Below, piece by piece: positions 1 through 6,099 of a stretch of DNA of 6,762 nucleotides. Source of the stretch: an uncultured Oscillospiraceae bacterium. Lineage in GTDB: Bacteria; Bacillota; Clostridia; Oscillospirales; Oscillospiraceae. The stretch spans positions 1 through 6,762 of the forward strand of contig CAKTIH010000119.1 of the NCBI GenBank assembly GCA_934565615.1. The letters run 5' to 3'. The notes under the pieces were generated by a model. That model was not told where the DNA came from. It did not search any database and worked only from the letters and a program-made list of their open reading frames with translations. Position numbers and translations under genes: made by a program. The first letter of the stretch is position 1. Every line of letters starts with the position of its first letter.

Positions 1-27
1 AGCAATGACGAGCTGCCCGAGCTTTAA
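1..27 (+). CDS. Possible 3' end of an upstream gene (partial)
   Basis: Reading from base 1 gives the residues SNDELPEL and then a TAA stop at 25-27. The stop overlaps the AAGGAGGG ribosome-binding site (26-33) of the next gene, an arrangement typical of tightly packed operons and translational coupling. Only eight codons are visible, so no product can be named. The neighbouring frame starting at base 2 also stays open here, so the assignment rests only on the stop-to-RBS layout and the acidic, plausible C-terminus. Confidence 0.3.
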   Translation, partial: SNDELPEL

Positions 28-38
28 GGAGGGACACT

Positions 39-1928
39 ATGGCGGAAAGATACACAAGGCTTTATACCCTGCCGGAAAACCTTTACACGGAGGGCGCGCC
101 GCTCGTCATCGCGGCGGGTGCGCTGCTCAAGGATAACCAGACCGGGAAGGTGCTGGCACAGCTCAAGTACCGCTCCATATGCAGCCGTCCCATCCGCGCG
201 ATAAAGGTGCTCATCACCGGGTACGATATGGCAAAGGCCGTCATCTGCCGGGAGGAGCACCAGTACCTCGACCTTGAGATAGGTCGCGATGAATACTGGG
301 GCTCGAAGGAGGCAGTCTATCTCCCTGACCGCTCGGTGCGCTCCTACTCCGCGGCGGTGCTCGCGGTCTATTATGCCGACGGCGGAAGCTACGTCTCCGA
401 TTCTCAGCGCTGGGAGCCGCTGCAGGAGCAGGCCGGGCTCGACACGAAGCTCTGGGACAAGGAGCTTGCAAAGCAGTACCGGATAGACACCACGCCGAAG
501 AGCGCCTTTGTGCCCGTGCGCCAGAAGGACCTGTGGCTGTGCGCCTGCGGTGAGATAAACCGCGACGGCGAGCGCTGCCATGTGTGCGGGCAGGAACTGG
601 ACACGCTCATTGCCAAGCTCAATGTCGACCGGCTCCGCGAGGAAAAGACTGAGCGTCTCCGCCGCGAGGAGGAGCACGCCTCCGCCGTCGACGCCGTGCG
701 TGATGCGCACGCGAAAAAGGCAAAGAAGATAGCGCTCATTACCGCACCCATCGCGCTCATCGCAGCGGCAGCAATAGTTTTCTCCGTGGTATCCTCCAAA
801 AACGCCCGCGCTTATGATGAGGCCATCGCCCTGCTCGAAGCCGGGCGCTACAACGAGGCCGACGTGGCCTTCACAAAGCTCGGCAATTATAAGGACAGCG
901 CCGAAAAGGCCGAGGAGGCCGCTGGCATGGGGCAGGAGAACACCGCCTACACCAAGGCCTGCAGGCTCCTTGAGGACGGCAGCTTTGACGAAGCGCACGA
1001 TGCGTTTATCGCCCTCGGCGATTATGAGGACGCTGCCGAGAAGGCCAACGAGGCGCTGTACCAAAAGGCGGGCGTGCTCCTCACGGCCGGCAGCTTTGAC
1101 GAGGCGTACGCGCTCTATACCGAACTTGGCGGCTACTGCGACAGCGCGGAGCTTGCTGACGGCTTTGTCCAGCGTAAGGTCAGCATGACAACAAGCTATG
1201 ACGAAAGCTGCTCCGGTCCACTGACGACGACCTACGCCTACAGCAGCGACGGCGTTCTGCTGTCCGAGACGCGGCTATACTCCGAGTACCCCTCGATGGA
1301 GGACCAGACCTTTGAGTACAAGTATGCGCCCGACGGCAGCTACACCCTCACGCGCGATCAGGTCTCCTCCGTCTATGACGATCATGGGAACCTGCTCGGT
1401 CAGGGCGGCGTGTTCCAATATGACTATGTGTACGAATACTATGATGACGGGACTATGTCCTCCTGCACCGCTCTTGCCGAGGGCAGTGAAGACACGCTCT
1501 GGATCGAGGAGTACGACCGGCAGGGCAGCATGGACAGATACATCGAAGCCGACGGCACGGCTTATGACTTTGTGAACACCTACAAGGGCGATCTCCTGTA
1601 CCAGCAGGATAAATATGACGCGAGCGGCGCGCTGGTCGGGAACATTAAATACGATTATGACGGTGAGGGCCGCCTCACCAAAAAGACAGTCATTGAAAAC
1701 GGCAACGTCAGCAAGGCCGTTGTGACCGATTTCGTCTACGGCTATGTCTACGCGCCTGACGCGAAGGCCGCCGAGGAAGCGAAGAAGGCTGAGGCTGAGG
1801 CGGAAGCAAGGCTCGCCGCCGAGGCCGCCGCGCAGAGCGAGGAAGCGGACAGTGCCGAGGATACCGCGGAAGATGCTGCCGCGGAGGAGACTGCCGAACC
1901 GGAAGCTATTGACGCAGCTGCTCAGTAA
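39..1928 (+). CDS. Single-pass membrane protein with zinc-finger-like motif, TPR-like and YD-like repeats
   Basis: The start is fixed by AAGGAGGG at 26-33, five bases before the ATG. The 629 residues show several parts in order. Residues 1-160 form a folded domain that I recall, without a function, at the N-terminus of other clostridial zinc-ribbon proteins. Trp166 with Cys168, Cys170, Asn174, Cys180 and Cys183 resembles a RanBP2-type zinc finger. Residues 190-230 are highly charged and probably coiled. A transmembrane helix spans about 231-253, preceded by KKAKK, which suggests a cytoplasmic N-terminus. Three TPR-like repeats follow (about 257-385, sharing the pattern LL-x-x-G-x-[YF]-x-E-A). 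A Tyr/Asp/Gly-rich region resembling YD repeats covers about 385-571. A low-complexity Ala/Glu tail ends the protein (575-629). The C-terminal two thirds should therefore lie outside the membrane. Function is unknown; the layout suggests a sensor or envelope scaffold, which is inference. A terminator-like hairpin follows. Confidence 0.88.
   Translation: MAERYTRLYTLPENLYTEGAPLVIAAGALLKDNQTGKVLAQLKYRSICSRPIRAIKVLITGYDMAKAVICREEHQYLDLEIGRDEYWGSKEAVYLPDRSVRSYSAAVLAVYYADGGSYVSDSQRWEPLQEQAGLDTKLWDKELAKQYRIDTTPKSAFVPVRQKDLWLCACGEINRDGERCHVCGQELDTLIAKLNVDRLREEKTERLRREEEHASAVDAVRDAHAKKAKKIALITAPIALIAAAAIVFSVVSSKNARAYDEAIALLEAGRYNEADVAFTKLGNYKDSAEKAEEAAGMGQENTAYTKACRLLEDGSFDEAHDAFIALGDYEDAAEKANEALYQKAGVLLTAGSFDEAYALYTELGGYCDSAELADGFVQRKVSMTTSYDESCSGPLTTTYAYSSDGVLLSETRLYSEYPSMEDQTFEYKYAPDGSYTLTRDQVSSVYDDHGNLLGQGGVFQYDYVYEYYDDGTMSSCTALAEGSEDTLWIEEYDRQGSMDRYIEADGTAYDFVNTYKGDLLYQQDKYDASGALVGNIKYDYDGEGRLTKKTVIENGNVSKAVVTDFVYGYVYAPDAKAAEEAKKAEAEAEARLAAEAAAQSEEADSAEDTAEDAAAEETAEPEAIDAAAQ
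977..1106 (+). repeat. Direct repeat encoding GSFDEA in adjacent TPR-like units
   Basis: The 19-base stretch at 977-995 recurs at 1088-1106 with one mismatch (GAA versus GAG). It encodes GSFDEA at residues 314-319 and again at 351-356. A diverged third copy, GRYNEA, lies at residues 269-274. The near identity of two copies 37 codons apart suggests a relatively recent internal duplication of a helical repeat. Confidence 0.7.
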
Positions 1929-1940
1929 CACACATTTATA

Positions 1941-1980
1941 ACTGTCTCCCCTGAACGTATCTGGGGGGAGACAGTGTTGT
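1941..1980 (+). terminator. Hairpin terminator after the membrane protein gene
   Basis: ACTGTCTCCCC at 1941-1951 pairs perfectly with GGGGAGACAGT at 1965-1975, leaving a 13-base loop. The bases that follow (gttgttta) are only moderately T-rich, so termination may be imperfect. It sits 12 bases past the TAA stop of the 39-1928 gene. Confidence 0.65.
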
Positions 1981-1995
1981 TTACAGTTCATTCAC

Positions 1996-2024
1996 TTGAC
2001 TTAATCCGCAAGGTGTGTTAGTCT
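1996..2024 (+). promoter_or_regulatory. Extended -10 promoter for the FAD-dependent dehydrogenase
   Basis: A -35 box TTGACT (1996-2001) and a -10 box TAGTCT (2019-2024) are separated by 17 bases. TGT (2016-2018) immediately upstream of the -10 box makes it an extended -10 promoter. Transcription would begin near 2031 and give a leader of about 100 bases. This fits a vegetative sigma-A-type promoter and lies just after the preceding terminator hairpin. Confidence 0.65.
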
Positions 2025-2043
2025 AATCGAGGATACATTGACG

Positions 2044-2104
2044 CTGCTCTGTCGGCTGCTGTTCCCACCGGGGACCGGGCAAACGACAGGCAGTATATTT
2101 TTTT
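2044..2104 (+). promoter_or_regulatory. Structured leader with terminator-like hairpin and T7 tract
   Basis: CTGC (2044-2047) and CTGTCG (2049-2054), separated by one bulged T, pair with CGACAG and GCAG (2084-2093) to give a ten-pair stem. Inside it, GTTCCC (2061-2066) can pair with GGGGAC (2070-2075). Seven T residues follow at 2098-2104, after the bases TATA. The structure lies between the promoter and the start codon at 2131, so it looks like an intrinsic terminator within the 5' leader, as in attenuators and riboswitches. GCTGCT occurs twice (2043-2048 and 2055-2060), which permits alternative pairings with GCAG. I recognise no known riboswitch class. It could also be the 3' end of a short RNA. 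Confidence 0.5.
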
Positions 2105-2130
2105 GCGAAAGAAAGAGGAATTGATTCAAA

Positions 2131-3504
2131 ATGGCAGATTACGACGTAATAGTTATCGGCGCAGGCCCCGGAGGTATCTTCTCCGCTTATGAGCTGGTCA
2201 AGGCAAACCGCGGTCTCAAGGTCGCGGTGTTCGAGCTTGGCCGTCCGCTGGATAAGCGCAGATGCCCCATCGACGGCAAAAAGATCAAGTCCTGCGTCAA
2301 GTGCAATATCTGCAATATAATGAGCGGCTTCGGCGGCGCGGGCGCTTTCTCAGACGGTAAGTACAACATCACCAACCAGTTCGGCGGCACGCTCTATGAG
2401 CATGTCGGCAAGCAGGAAGCGATCGACCTCATGATGTACGTCGATGAAATAAACCGCACCCACGGCGGCGAGGGCACAAAGCTCTATTCCACCGCGAACA
2501 CCGGCATCAAGCGCATGTGCCTTGAAAACGGCCTGCACCTGCTGGATGCGCAGGTGCGCCACCTCGGCACCGATATAAACTACGTCGTGCTGGAGAACAT
2601 ATATAACGAGCTCAAGGACAGCGTGGACTTTCACTTTGAGTCCGCCGTCACGGGCGTTGCCAAGGTCGAGGGCGGCTACGAGGTCCAGCTCGGCAACGAG
2701 AGCTACACCTGCACCGACTGCATCATCTCCGTCGGCCGCAGCGGCAGCAAGTGGATGGAATCCGTCTGCTCCTCGCTGGATATCCCGACCAAGTCCAACC
2801 GCGTCGACATCGGCGTGCGCGTCGAGTTGCCCGCGGAGATATTCTCCCACCTCACCGATGAACTCTATGAGAGCAAGATAGTCTACCGCACGGAGAAGTT
2901 TGAGGACCTGGTGCGCACCTTCTGCATGAACCCGCACGGCGTCGTCGTCAACGAGAACACCAACGGCATCGTCACCGTCAACGGCCACAGCTATGAGGAT
3001 CCCGCAAAGCACACCGAGAACACCAATTTCGCCCTGCTCGTCTCCAAGCACTTCTCCGAGCCGTTCAAGGATTCCAACGGCTACGGCGAGAGCATCGCGC
3101 GCCTGTCGAACATGCTCGGCGGCGGCGTCATGGTGCAGCGCTTCGGCGACCTTGTCCGCGGACGCCGAAGCACCGAGCGCAGGATCCAGGAAAACTTCGT
3201 CACGCCGACCCTTGCCGCCACTCCCGGCGACCTGAGCCTTGTCATCCCCAAGCGTATTCTCGACGGCATCATCGAGATGATCTACGCCCTTGACAAAATC
3301 GCCCCCGGCACCGCCAATGACGACACTCTGCTTTACGGCGTTGAGGTCAAGTTCTATAACATGGAAGTCGAGATAGACGACGACCTCCAGACCAAGTGCC
3401 CCGGTCTGTATGTCATCGGCGACTGCTCCGGCGTCACGCACTCCCTGTCCCACGCCTCCGCAAGCGGCGTACACGTGGCGCGCCACATTCTGTCGAAGCA
3501 CTGA
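2131..3504 (+). CDS. FAD-dependent dehydrogenase, COG2509 type
   Basis: This is a predicted soluble NAD(P)/FAD-dependent oxidoreductase; its physiological substrate is not known to me. The dinucleotide-binding Rossmann motif GAGPGG lies at residues 10-15 and is followed by the ribose-binding acidic residue Glu35. Cys45, Cys55, Cys58 and Cys61 come just before GFGGAGAFSDGK (66-77), a pairing I associate with this family. A second FAD-contact segment, YVIGDCSG, lies at 427-434 near the C-terminus. The length of 457 residues is normal and no frameshift is seen. GAGGAA at 2115-2120 serves as a somewhat distant ribosome-binding site, ten bases before the ATG. The gene has its own promoter, leader and terminator, so it is probably monocistronic. 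It ends with TGA TAA TAG in frame. The family call is firm; any specific reaction would be speculation. Confidence 0.93.
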   Translation: MADYDVIVIGAGPGGIFSAYELVKANRGLKVAVFELGRPLDKRRCPIDGKKIKSCVKCNICNIMSGFGGAGAFSDGKYNITNQFGGTLYEHVGKQEAIDLMMYVDEINRTHGGEGTKLYSTANTGIKRMCLENGLHLLDAQVRHLGTDINYVVLENIYNELKDSVDFHFESAVTGVAKVEGGYEVQLGNESYTCTDCIISVGRSGSKWMESVCSSLDIPTKSNRVDIGVRVELPAEIFSHLTDELYESKIVYRTEKFEDLVRTFCMNPHGVVVNENTNGIVTVNGHSYEDPAKHTENTNFALLVSKHFSEPFKDSNGYGESIARLSNMLGGGVMVQRFGDLVRGRRSTERRIQENFVTPTLAATPGDLSLVIPKRILDGIIEMIYALDKIAPGTANDDTLLYGVEVKFYNMEVEIDDDLQTKCPGLYVIGDCSGVTHSLSHASASGVHVARHILSKH

Positions 3505-3511
3505 TAATAGT

Positions 3512-3567
3512 AAGGGCAATACCATGCAAAGCGTCTGGCGCATATGCGGTATTGCCCTTGATTTTTT
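3512..3567 (+). terminator. Rho-independent terminator after the dehydrogenase gene
   Basis: AAGGGCAATACC (3512-3523) pairs perfectly with GGTATTGCCCTT (3548-3559) and is followed by GATTTTTT. The 24-base loop can itself form a short ATGC/GCAT pairing. It begins seven bases after the TGA stop and separates the dehydrogenase from the flippase gene. Confidence 0.85.
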
Positions 3568-3586
3568 GTTATTATGCGTGTATATT
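3558..3586 (+). promoter_or_regulatory. Possible promoter of the flippase gene
   Basis: TTGATT (3558-3563) and TATATT (3581-3586) are 17 bases apart, close to the vegetative consensus. The -35 box overlaps the end of the preceding terminator stem and its T-run, so the match could be partly fortuitous. A start near 3593 would leave a leader of about 44 bases. It is the best candidate in the gap between the terminator and the flippase start. Confidence 0.35.
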
Positions 3587-3636
3587 TGGAACGTATTTTC
3601 AAATTTATAGTATCTCTGCTTTCAGGAGGGCACCGC

Positions 3637-5277
3637 ATGGCAAAGAAGCAGAATTTTTTCCACGGCGCGGCGATACTCACCGTCGGCGTTATCATAATGA
3701 AGCTGCTGGGCTTCATCTATAAAATACCTCTCGGCAACATACTGGGCGACGAAGGCTATTCCATGTTCACCAGCGCCTACAGTATCTATTTCATTTTCTT
3801 CACGCTGGCAACAGCAGGCCTTCCCGTCGCGCTCTCGCGGCTCATCGCCGAGGCCGACGCGAACGGCCGCGCAAAGCAGGAGGAAAAAACCTTCCGCGTT
3901 GCGCTCGCGACCTTCGCGGTGATAGGCATCATCTTCGCGCTGATACTGTTCCTATTCCCGGAATGGCTCGCCGCGAAGTACCTTGAAAACCCCGACGCGG
4001 CGCTGAGCATAAAGGCCATGGCACCGTCAATACTGCTGGTGTGCCTTGTCTCCGCCTACCGCGGCTACTGTCAGGGCAACGGCAACATGATCCCCACGAC
4101 GGTGGATGAAGTGCTCGAAGTGCTCTTTAAGGTCATCTCCGGCCTGATCCTCGCCTCGTGCCTGCTCAAGGCCGGCTTCGGCAAGCCCGTTGGCTCCGCC
4201 GGTGCGATACTCGGCGTCTCCATTGGCTCGGTCATTTCCCTGCTGTATATGATAATATACAAGCGCCGCCATTACTCCGAGCTGTCCGCGTCCTACACTG
4301 CCGGCATCCACGACCCGAACGACACGCCTGACGACGATGAGGTCGTCGACTCCGCGTGGAAGATCGTGAAAGACATTCTCTCCATCGGCATTCCCATAGC
4401 TTTCGGCGCGTGCATCATGGCTATCCTAAACTCTATCGACTCCAAGCTCTGCATGAACCGTCTCCAGTCTGCCGCGGGCTTCTCCTATTATCAGGCGAAG
4501 GTGCTCTACGGCGTATACGGCAAGGCGCAGACGCTCTTCAATCTCCCCGCGGCTTTCATAACGCCGCTCACGATAGCGATAGTCCCGGAGATATCCGGTG
4601 CGATAGCAAAGGGCGCGAGCGCCGCCGCGCGCAAGACCTCGGAGGACGCCATGCGTATCTCCGCCGTCATCAGCCTGCCGATGGGCGTGGGGCTCACGGT
4701 CCTTGCCTACCCGATAATGAACGTCCTCTACCCCAACAGCAACGCCGCAGGTCCGGTGCTGCTGGCAATAATGGGTGTGGCCTCGTTCTTCGTCTGCACG
4801 GTGCTGATGGAAAACGCCATTCTTCAAGCCTCCGGGCATGAAAAGCTCACGATGGTCACGATGATAGGCGGCGGGCTCGTGAAGATAATAGTCAACTGGT
4901 TCCTCGTCGCGCAGCGCTCCATCAACATATACGGCGCGCCGGTCGGCACTCTCGTCAGCTACGTCGTCATGGCGCTGATGAACTATATCTTCATCTGCGT
5001 TGCCCTCAAGCACCGCCCGAAGCTCTTCCGGATATTCGCCCGTCCCCTCGCCGCAAGCGTCCTCATGGGCGCGGCAGCCTGGGCGATATACGGCCTGTGC
5101 GCGCGCTTCATAGGCGCCCTCTCGTGGTCGCGCATTGCGCTGTGCATGCTCGCGGCCATCGCCGTCGCGGTGATAGTGTACCTTGTGTCGACCGTCGCGC
5201 TCCGCTCCATTACAAAAGAGGACATGAAACTCATTCCCGGCGGGGAAAAAATCGCGAATTTCTTGCACATCCGTTAA
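3637..5277 (+). CDS. Polysaccharide/lipid flippase, SpoVB/MurJ-like (MOP/MATE superfamily)
   Basis: This is a polytopic inner-membrane protein of 546 residues, probably moving an undecaprenyl-linked glycan precursor such as lipid II or a polysaccharide unit across the membrane. Family signatures are visible. The N-terminal segment includes YKIPLGNILGDEG (28-40). TAGLPVALSRLIAE spans 59-72, GYCQGNGNMIPT spans 143-154, and NLPAAFITPLTIAIVPEIS spans 302-320. I count roughly 14 hydrophobic stretches. A hydrophilic, Asp-rich loop lies at about 224-238 (DPNDTPDDDE). AGGAGGG at 3624-3630, six bases before the ATG, fixes this start; an earlier in-frame ATG at 3574 has no such site and lies near the terminator. 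In B. subtilis the paralogue YabM lies just upstream of mazG and yabO, which fits the downstream genes here. Whether it acts in sporulation (SpoVB), as a lipid II flippase or in surface polysaccharide export cannot be decided from the sequence. Confidence 0.9.
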   Translation: MAKKQNFFHGAAILTVGVIIMKLLGFIYKIPLGNILGDEGYSMFTSAYSIYFIFFTLATAGLPVALSRLIAEADANGRAKQEEKTFRVALATFAVIGIIFALILFLFPEWLAAKYLENPDAALSIKAMAPSILLVCLVSAYRGYCQGNGNMIPTTVDEVLEVLFKVISGLILASCLLKAGFGKPVGSAGAILGVSIGSVISLLYMIIYKRRHYSELSASYTAGIHDPNDTPDDDEVVDSAWKIVKDILSIGIPIAFGACIMAILNSIDSKLCMNRLQSAAGFSYYQAKVLYGVYGKAQTLFNLPAAFITPLTIAIVPEISGAIAKGASAAARKTSEDAMRISAVISLPMGVGLTVLAYPIMNVLYPNSNAAGPVLLAIMGVASFFVCTVLMENAILQASGHEKLTMVTMIGGGLVKIIVNWFLVAQRSINIYGAPVGTLVSYVVMALMNYIFICVALKHRPKLFRIFARPLAASVLMGAAAWAIYGLCARFIGALSWSRIALCMLAAIAVAVIVYLVSTVALRSITKEDMKLIPGGEKIANFLHIR

Positions 5278-5314
5278 TTTTTAGGTGAAACTCTGATTAT
5301 ATTGCAATTTTCTC

Positions 5315-5343
5315 TTGATAAACAGGGAAAAGTGTGGTAGAGT
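5315..5343 (+). promoter_or_regulatory. Extended -10 promoter for the HU gene
   Basis: TTGATA (5315-5320) and TAGAGT (5338-5343) are separated by 17 bases, with TGG (5335-5337) giving an extended -10 element. The layout and the GTGTGnTAG context match the promoter at 1996-2024, suggesting the same vegetative sigma factor. No terminator was seen between the flippase stop at 5277 and this promoter, so read-through from upstream is possible as well. Confidence 0.6.
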
Positions 5344-5350
5344 TTGTCTG

Positions 5351-5430
5351 CTGCCCAAACAGCGGGCAGTACGGCAATGAGTATTCCACCGCCTTTTGGG
5401 GAACACTCCAATAAACAGGCATCAGCCGTA
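5351..5430 (+). promoter_or_regulatory. Structured 5' leader of the HU mRNA
   Basis: Three helices can be drawn. CTGCCC (5351-5356) pairs with GGGCAG (5364-5369). TACGGC (5370-5375) pairs with GCCGTA (5425-5430). Inside that helix, GAGT-A-TTCC (5379-5387) pairs with GGAA-C-ACTC (5400-5408) with one mismatch. The inner loop GCCT (5391-5394) is complementary to AGGC (5417-5420), so a pseudoknot is possible. The element ends ten bases before the AGGAGG ribosome-binding site (5440-5445), a place where folding could affect initiation. I do not recognise a known riboswitch or protein-binding leader; the pairings were found by eye. Confidence 0.4.
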
Positions 5431-5454
5431 GAATCAATTAGGAGGAAATATATA

Positions 5455-5730
5455 ATGAATAAGGCAGAACTCGTAGCAGCCGTCGCAGAAAAGACCGCTC
5501 TTTCCAAGAAGGACAGCGAAAAGGCTGTTAACGCAGCATTCGAGGCCATTACCGCAGCCCTCGTCGGCGGTGACAAGGTTCAGCTCGTCGGCTTCGGCGC
5601 ATTTGAGGTCAAGGAGCGCAACGCTCGCGTCGGCCGCAACCCCAAGACCAAGGAAGAGATCCAGATCCCCGCAAGCCGCGTTCCCGTTTTCAAGGCCGGT
5701 AAGGCTCTGAAGGACGTCGTCGCAAAGTAA
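5455..5730 (+). CDS. hup: HU-family DNA-binding (histone-like) protein
   Basis: HU is a small nucleoid protein that dimerises, bends DNA and binds it with little sequence preference. The 91 residues match the family along their whole length. Two N-terminal helices form the dimer body (about 1-38). GFGAFEV (46-52) leads into the DNA-binding beta arm, with RNP at 61-63 carrying the intercalating proline at the usual position 63. The segment FKAGKALKDVV (79-89) closes the domain. AGGAGG at 5440-5445 lies nine bases before the ATG. An in-frame ATG at 5377 would add 26 residues but lacks a ribosome-binding site and lies within the folded leader. Codons are biased toward C-ending forms with no ATA, as expected for an abundant protein. 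The gene has its own promoter, leader and terminator, and lies next to rqcP as in other clostridia. Confidence 0.97.
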   Translation: MNKAELVAAVAEKTALSKKDSEKAVNAAFEAITAALVGGDKVQLVGFGAFEVKERNARVGRNPKTKEEIQIPASRVPVFKAGKALKDVVAK

Positions 5731-5747
5731 GAATACGCTTTGATTTT

Positions 5748-5784
5748 CAGCCGCCTTTCCGTTCAGAAAAGGCGGCTGTTTTAT
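5748..5784 (+). terminator. Rho-independent terminator after the HU gene
   Basis: CAGCCGCCTTT (5748-5758) pairs perfectly with AAAGGCGGCTG (5768-5778) around a nine-base loop. It is followed by TTTTAT. The stem starts 17 bases after the HU stop. The T-run is short, so some transcripts may continue into rqcP. Confidence 0.8.
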
Positions 5785-5836
5785 AATACCATCAGTCAAC
5801 TTGTGCGTGTGCGTTCTTGTCAGCTGATGGTGTAAT
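5782..5836 (+). promoter_or_regulatory. Inverted repeat and possible promoter elements ahead of rqcP
   Basis: ACCATCAG (5788-5795) is repeated inverted as CTGATGGT (5824-5831), with 28 bases between. A perfect TATAAT (5782-5787) abuts the left arm. An extended -10-like TGG-TGTAAT (5828-5836) overlaps the right arm. Neither has a convincing -35 box at 17 bases, so which one, if any, starts rqcP transcription is unclear. The repeat could be an RNA hairpin in the leader or an operator. No T-run follows, so it is not a terminator. Confidence 0.35.
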
Positions 5837-5856
5837 TTATCAATAAGGAGGCTGCT

Positions 5857-6099
5857 ATGAGGCTTGATAAATATCTGAAGGTTTCCCGGCTGATAAAGCG
5901 CCGCACCGTCGCAAACGACGCCTGCGACGGCGAGCGCGTCAGCGTAAACGGCAGGCAGGTCAAGGCCAGCTACCAGGTCAAGGTGGGCGACGTGATCGAG
6001 ATCGCCTTCGGCCAGCGCACGCTCAAGGTCGAGGTCACCGCTGTGACCGAGAACGCGACCAAGGCGGACGCGCCCGCGATGTATAAGGAGCTTCCGTGA
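5857..6099 (+). CDS. rqcP: RqcP (YabO), S4-domain ribosome-associated quality control protein
   Basis: RqcP is a small RNA-binding protein. In B. subtilis it binds obstructed 50S subunits and helps RqcH add C-terminal alanine tails to stalled nascent chains. The 80 residues are almost entirely one S4 domain. The opening MRLDKYLKVSRLIKRRT is nearly identical to B. subtilis YabO as I remember it, and VSVNGRQVKASYQVKVGD (28-45) is the usual S4 core. The length is close to the 86 residues of YabO. AAGGAGG at 5845-5851, five bases before the ATG, confirms the start. The TGA stop (6097-6099) shares one base with the ATG of the next gene, indicating translational coupling. The position after hup is common in clostridia. 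The partner rqcH is not in this window. Confidence 0.95.
   Translation: MRLDKYLKVSRLIKRRTVANDACDGERVSVNGRQVKASYQVKVGDVIEIAFGQRTLKVEVTAVTENATKADAPAMYKELP

Noticed and set aside
24..1064. 346-codon open frame on the minus strand opposite the first membrane protein
   Set aside because: No ribosome-binding context or recognisable protein features; the plus-strand gene has a strong ribosome-binding site and clear domains.
1275..1991. 238-codon minus-strand frame reaching past the end of the first gene
   Set aside because: Its start lies within the terminator hairpin region and the rest mirrors the plus-strand coding sequence.
2041..2104. ZTP (pfl) riboswitch ahead of the dehydrogenase
   Set aside because: Pieces such as CCACCGGGGA and CGGGCAAAC recall the ZTP consensus, but the element is short, the expected two-domain layout is not present and the gene is not a one-carbon or purine gene.
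2350..3543. 397-codon open frame on the minus strand opposite the FAD-dependent dehydrogenase
   Set aside because: It mirrors the GC-rich codon pattern of a clearly recognised gene, has no recognisable domain, and runs through the terminator region. It is a shadow frame.
3574..3636. 21-residue N-terminal extension of the flippase from an upstream ATG
   Set aside because: The ATG at 3574 lacks a ribosome-binding site and lies inside the candidate promoter and terminator tail, while 3637 has AGGAGGG at ideal spacing and matches the usual family start.
4426..5268. 280-codon minus-strand frame opposite the flippase
   Set aside because: The sequence is rich in His, Arg and Glu with no hydrophobic core pattern, as expected for the complement of membrane-protein codons.
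5377..5454. N-terminal extension of HU from the in-frame ATG at 5377
   Set aside because: No ribosome-binding site precedes it, it lies in the folded leader, and HU proteins start at the MNKAEL position.
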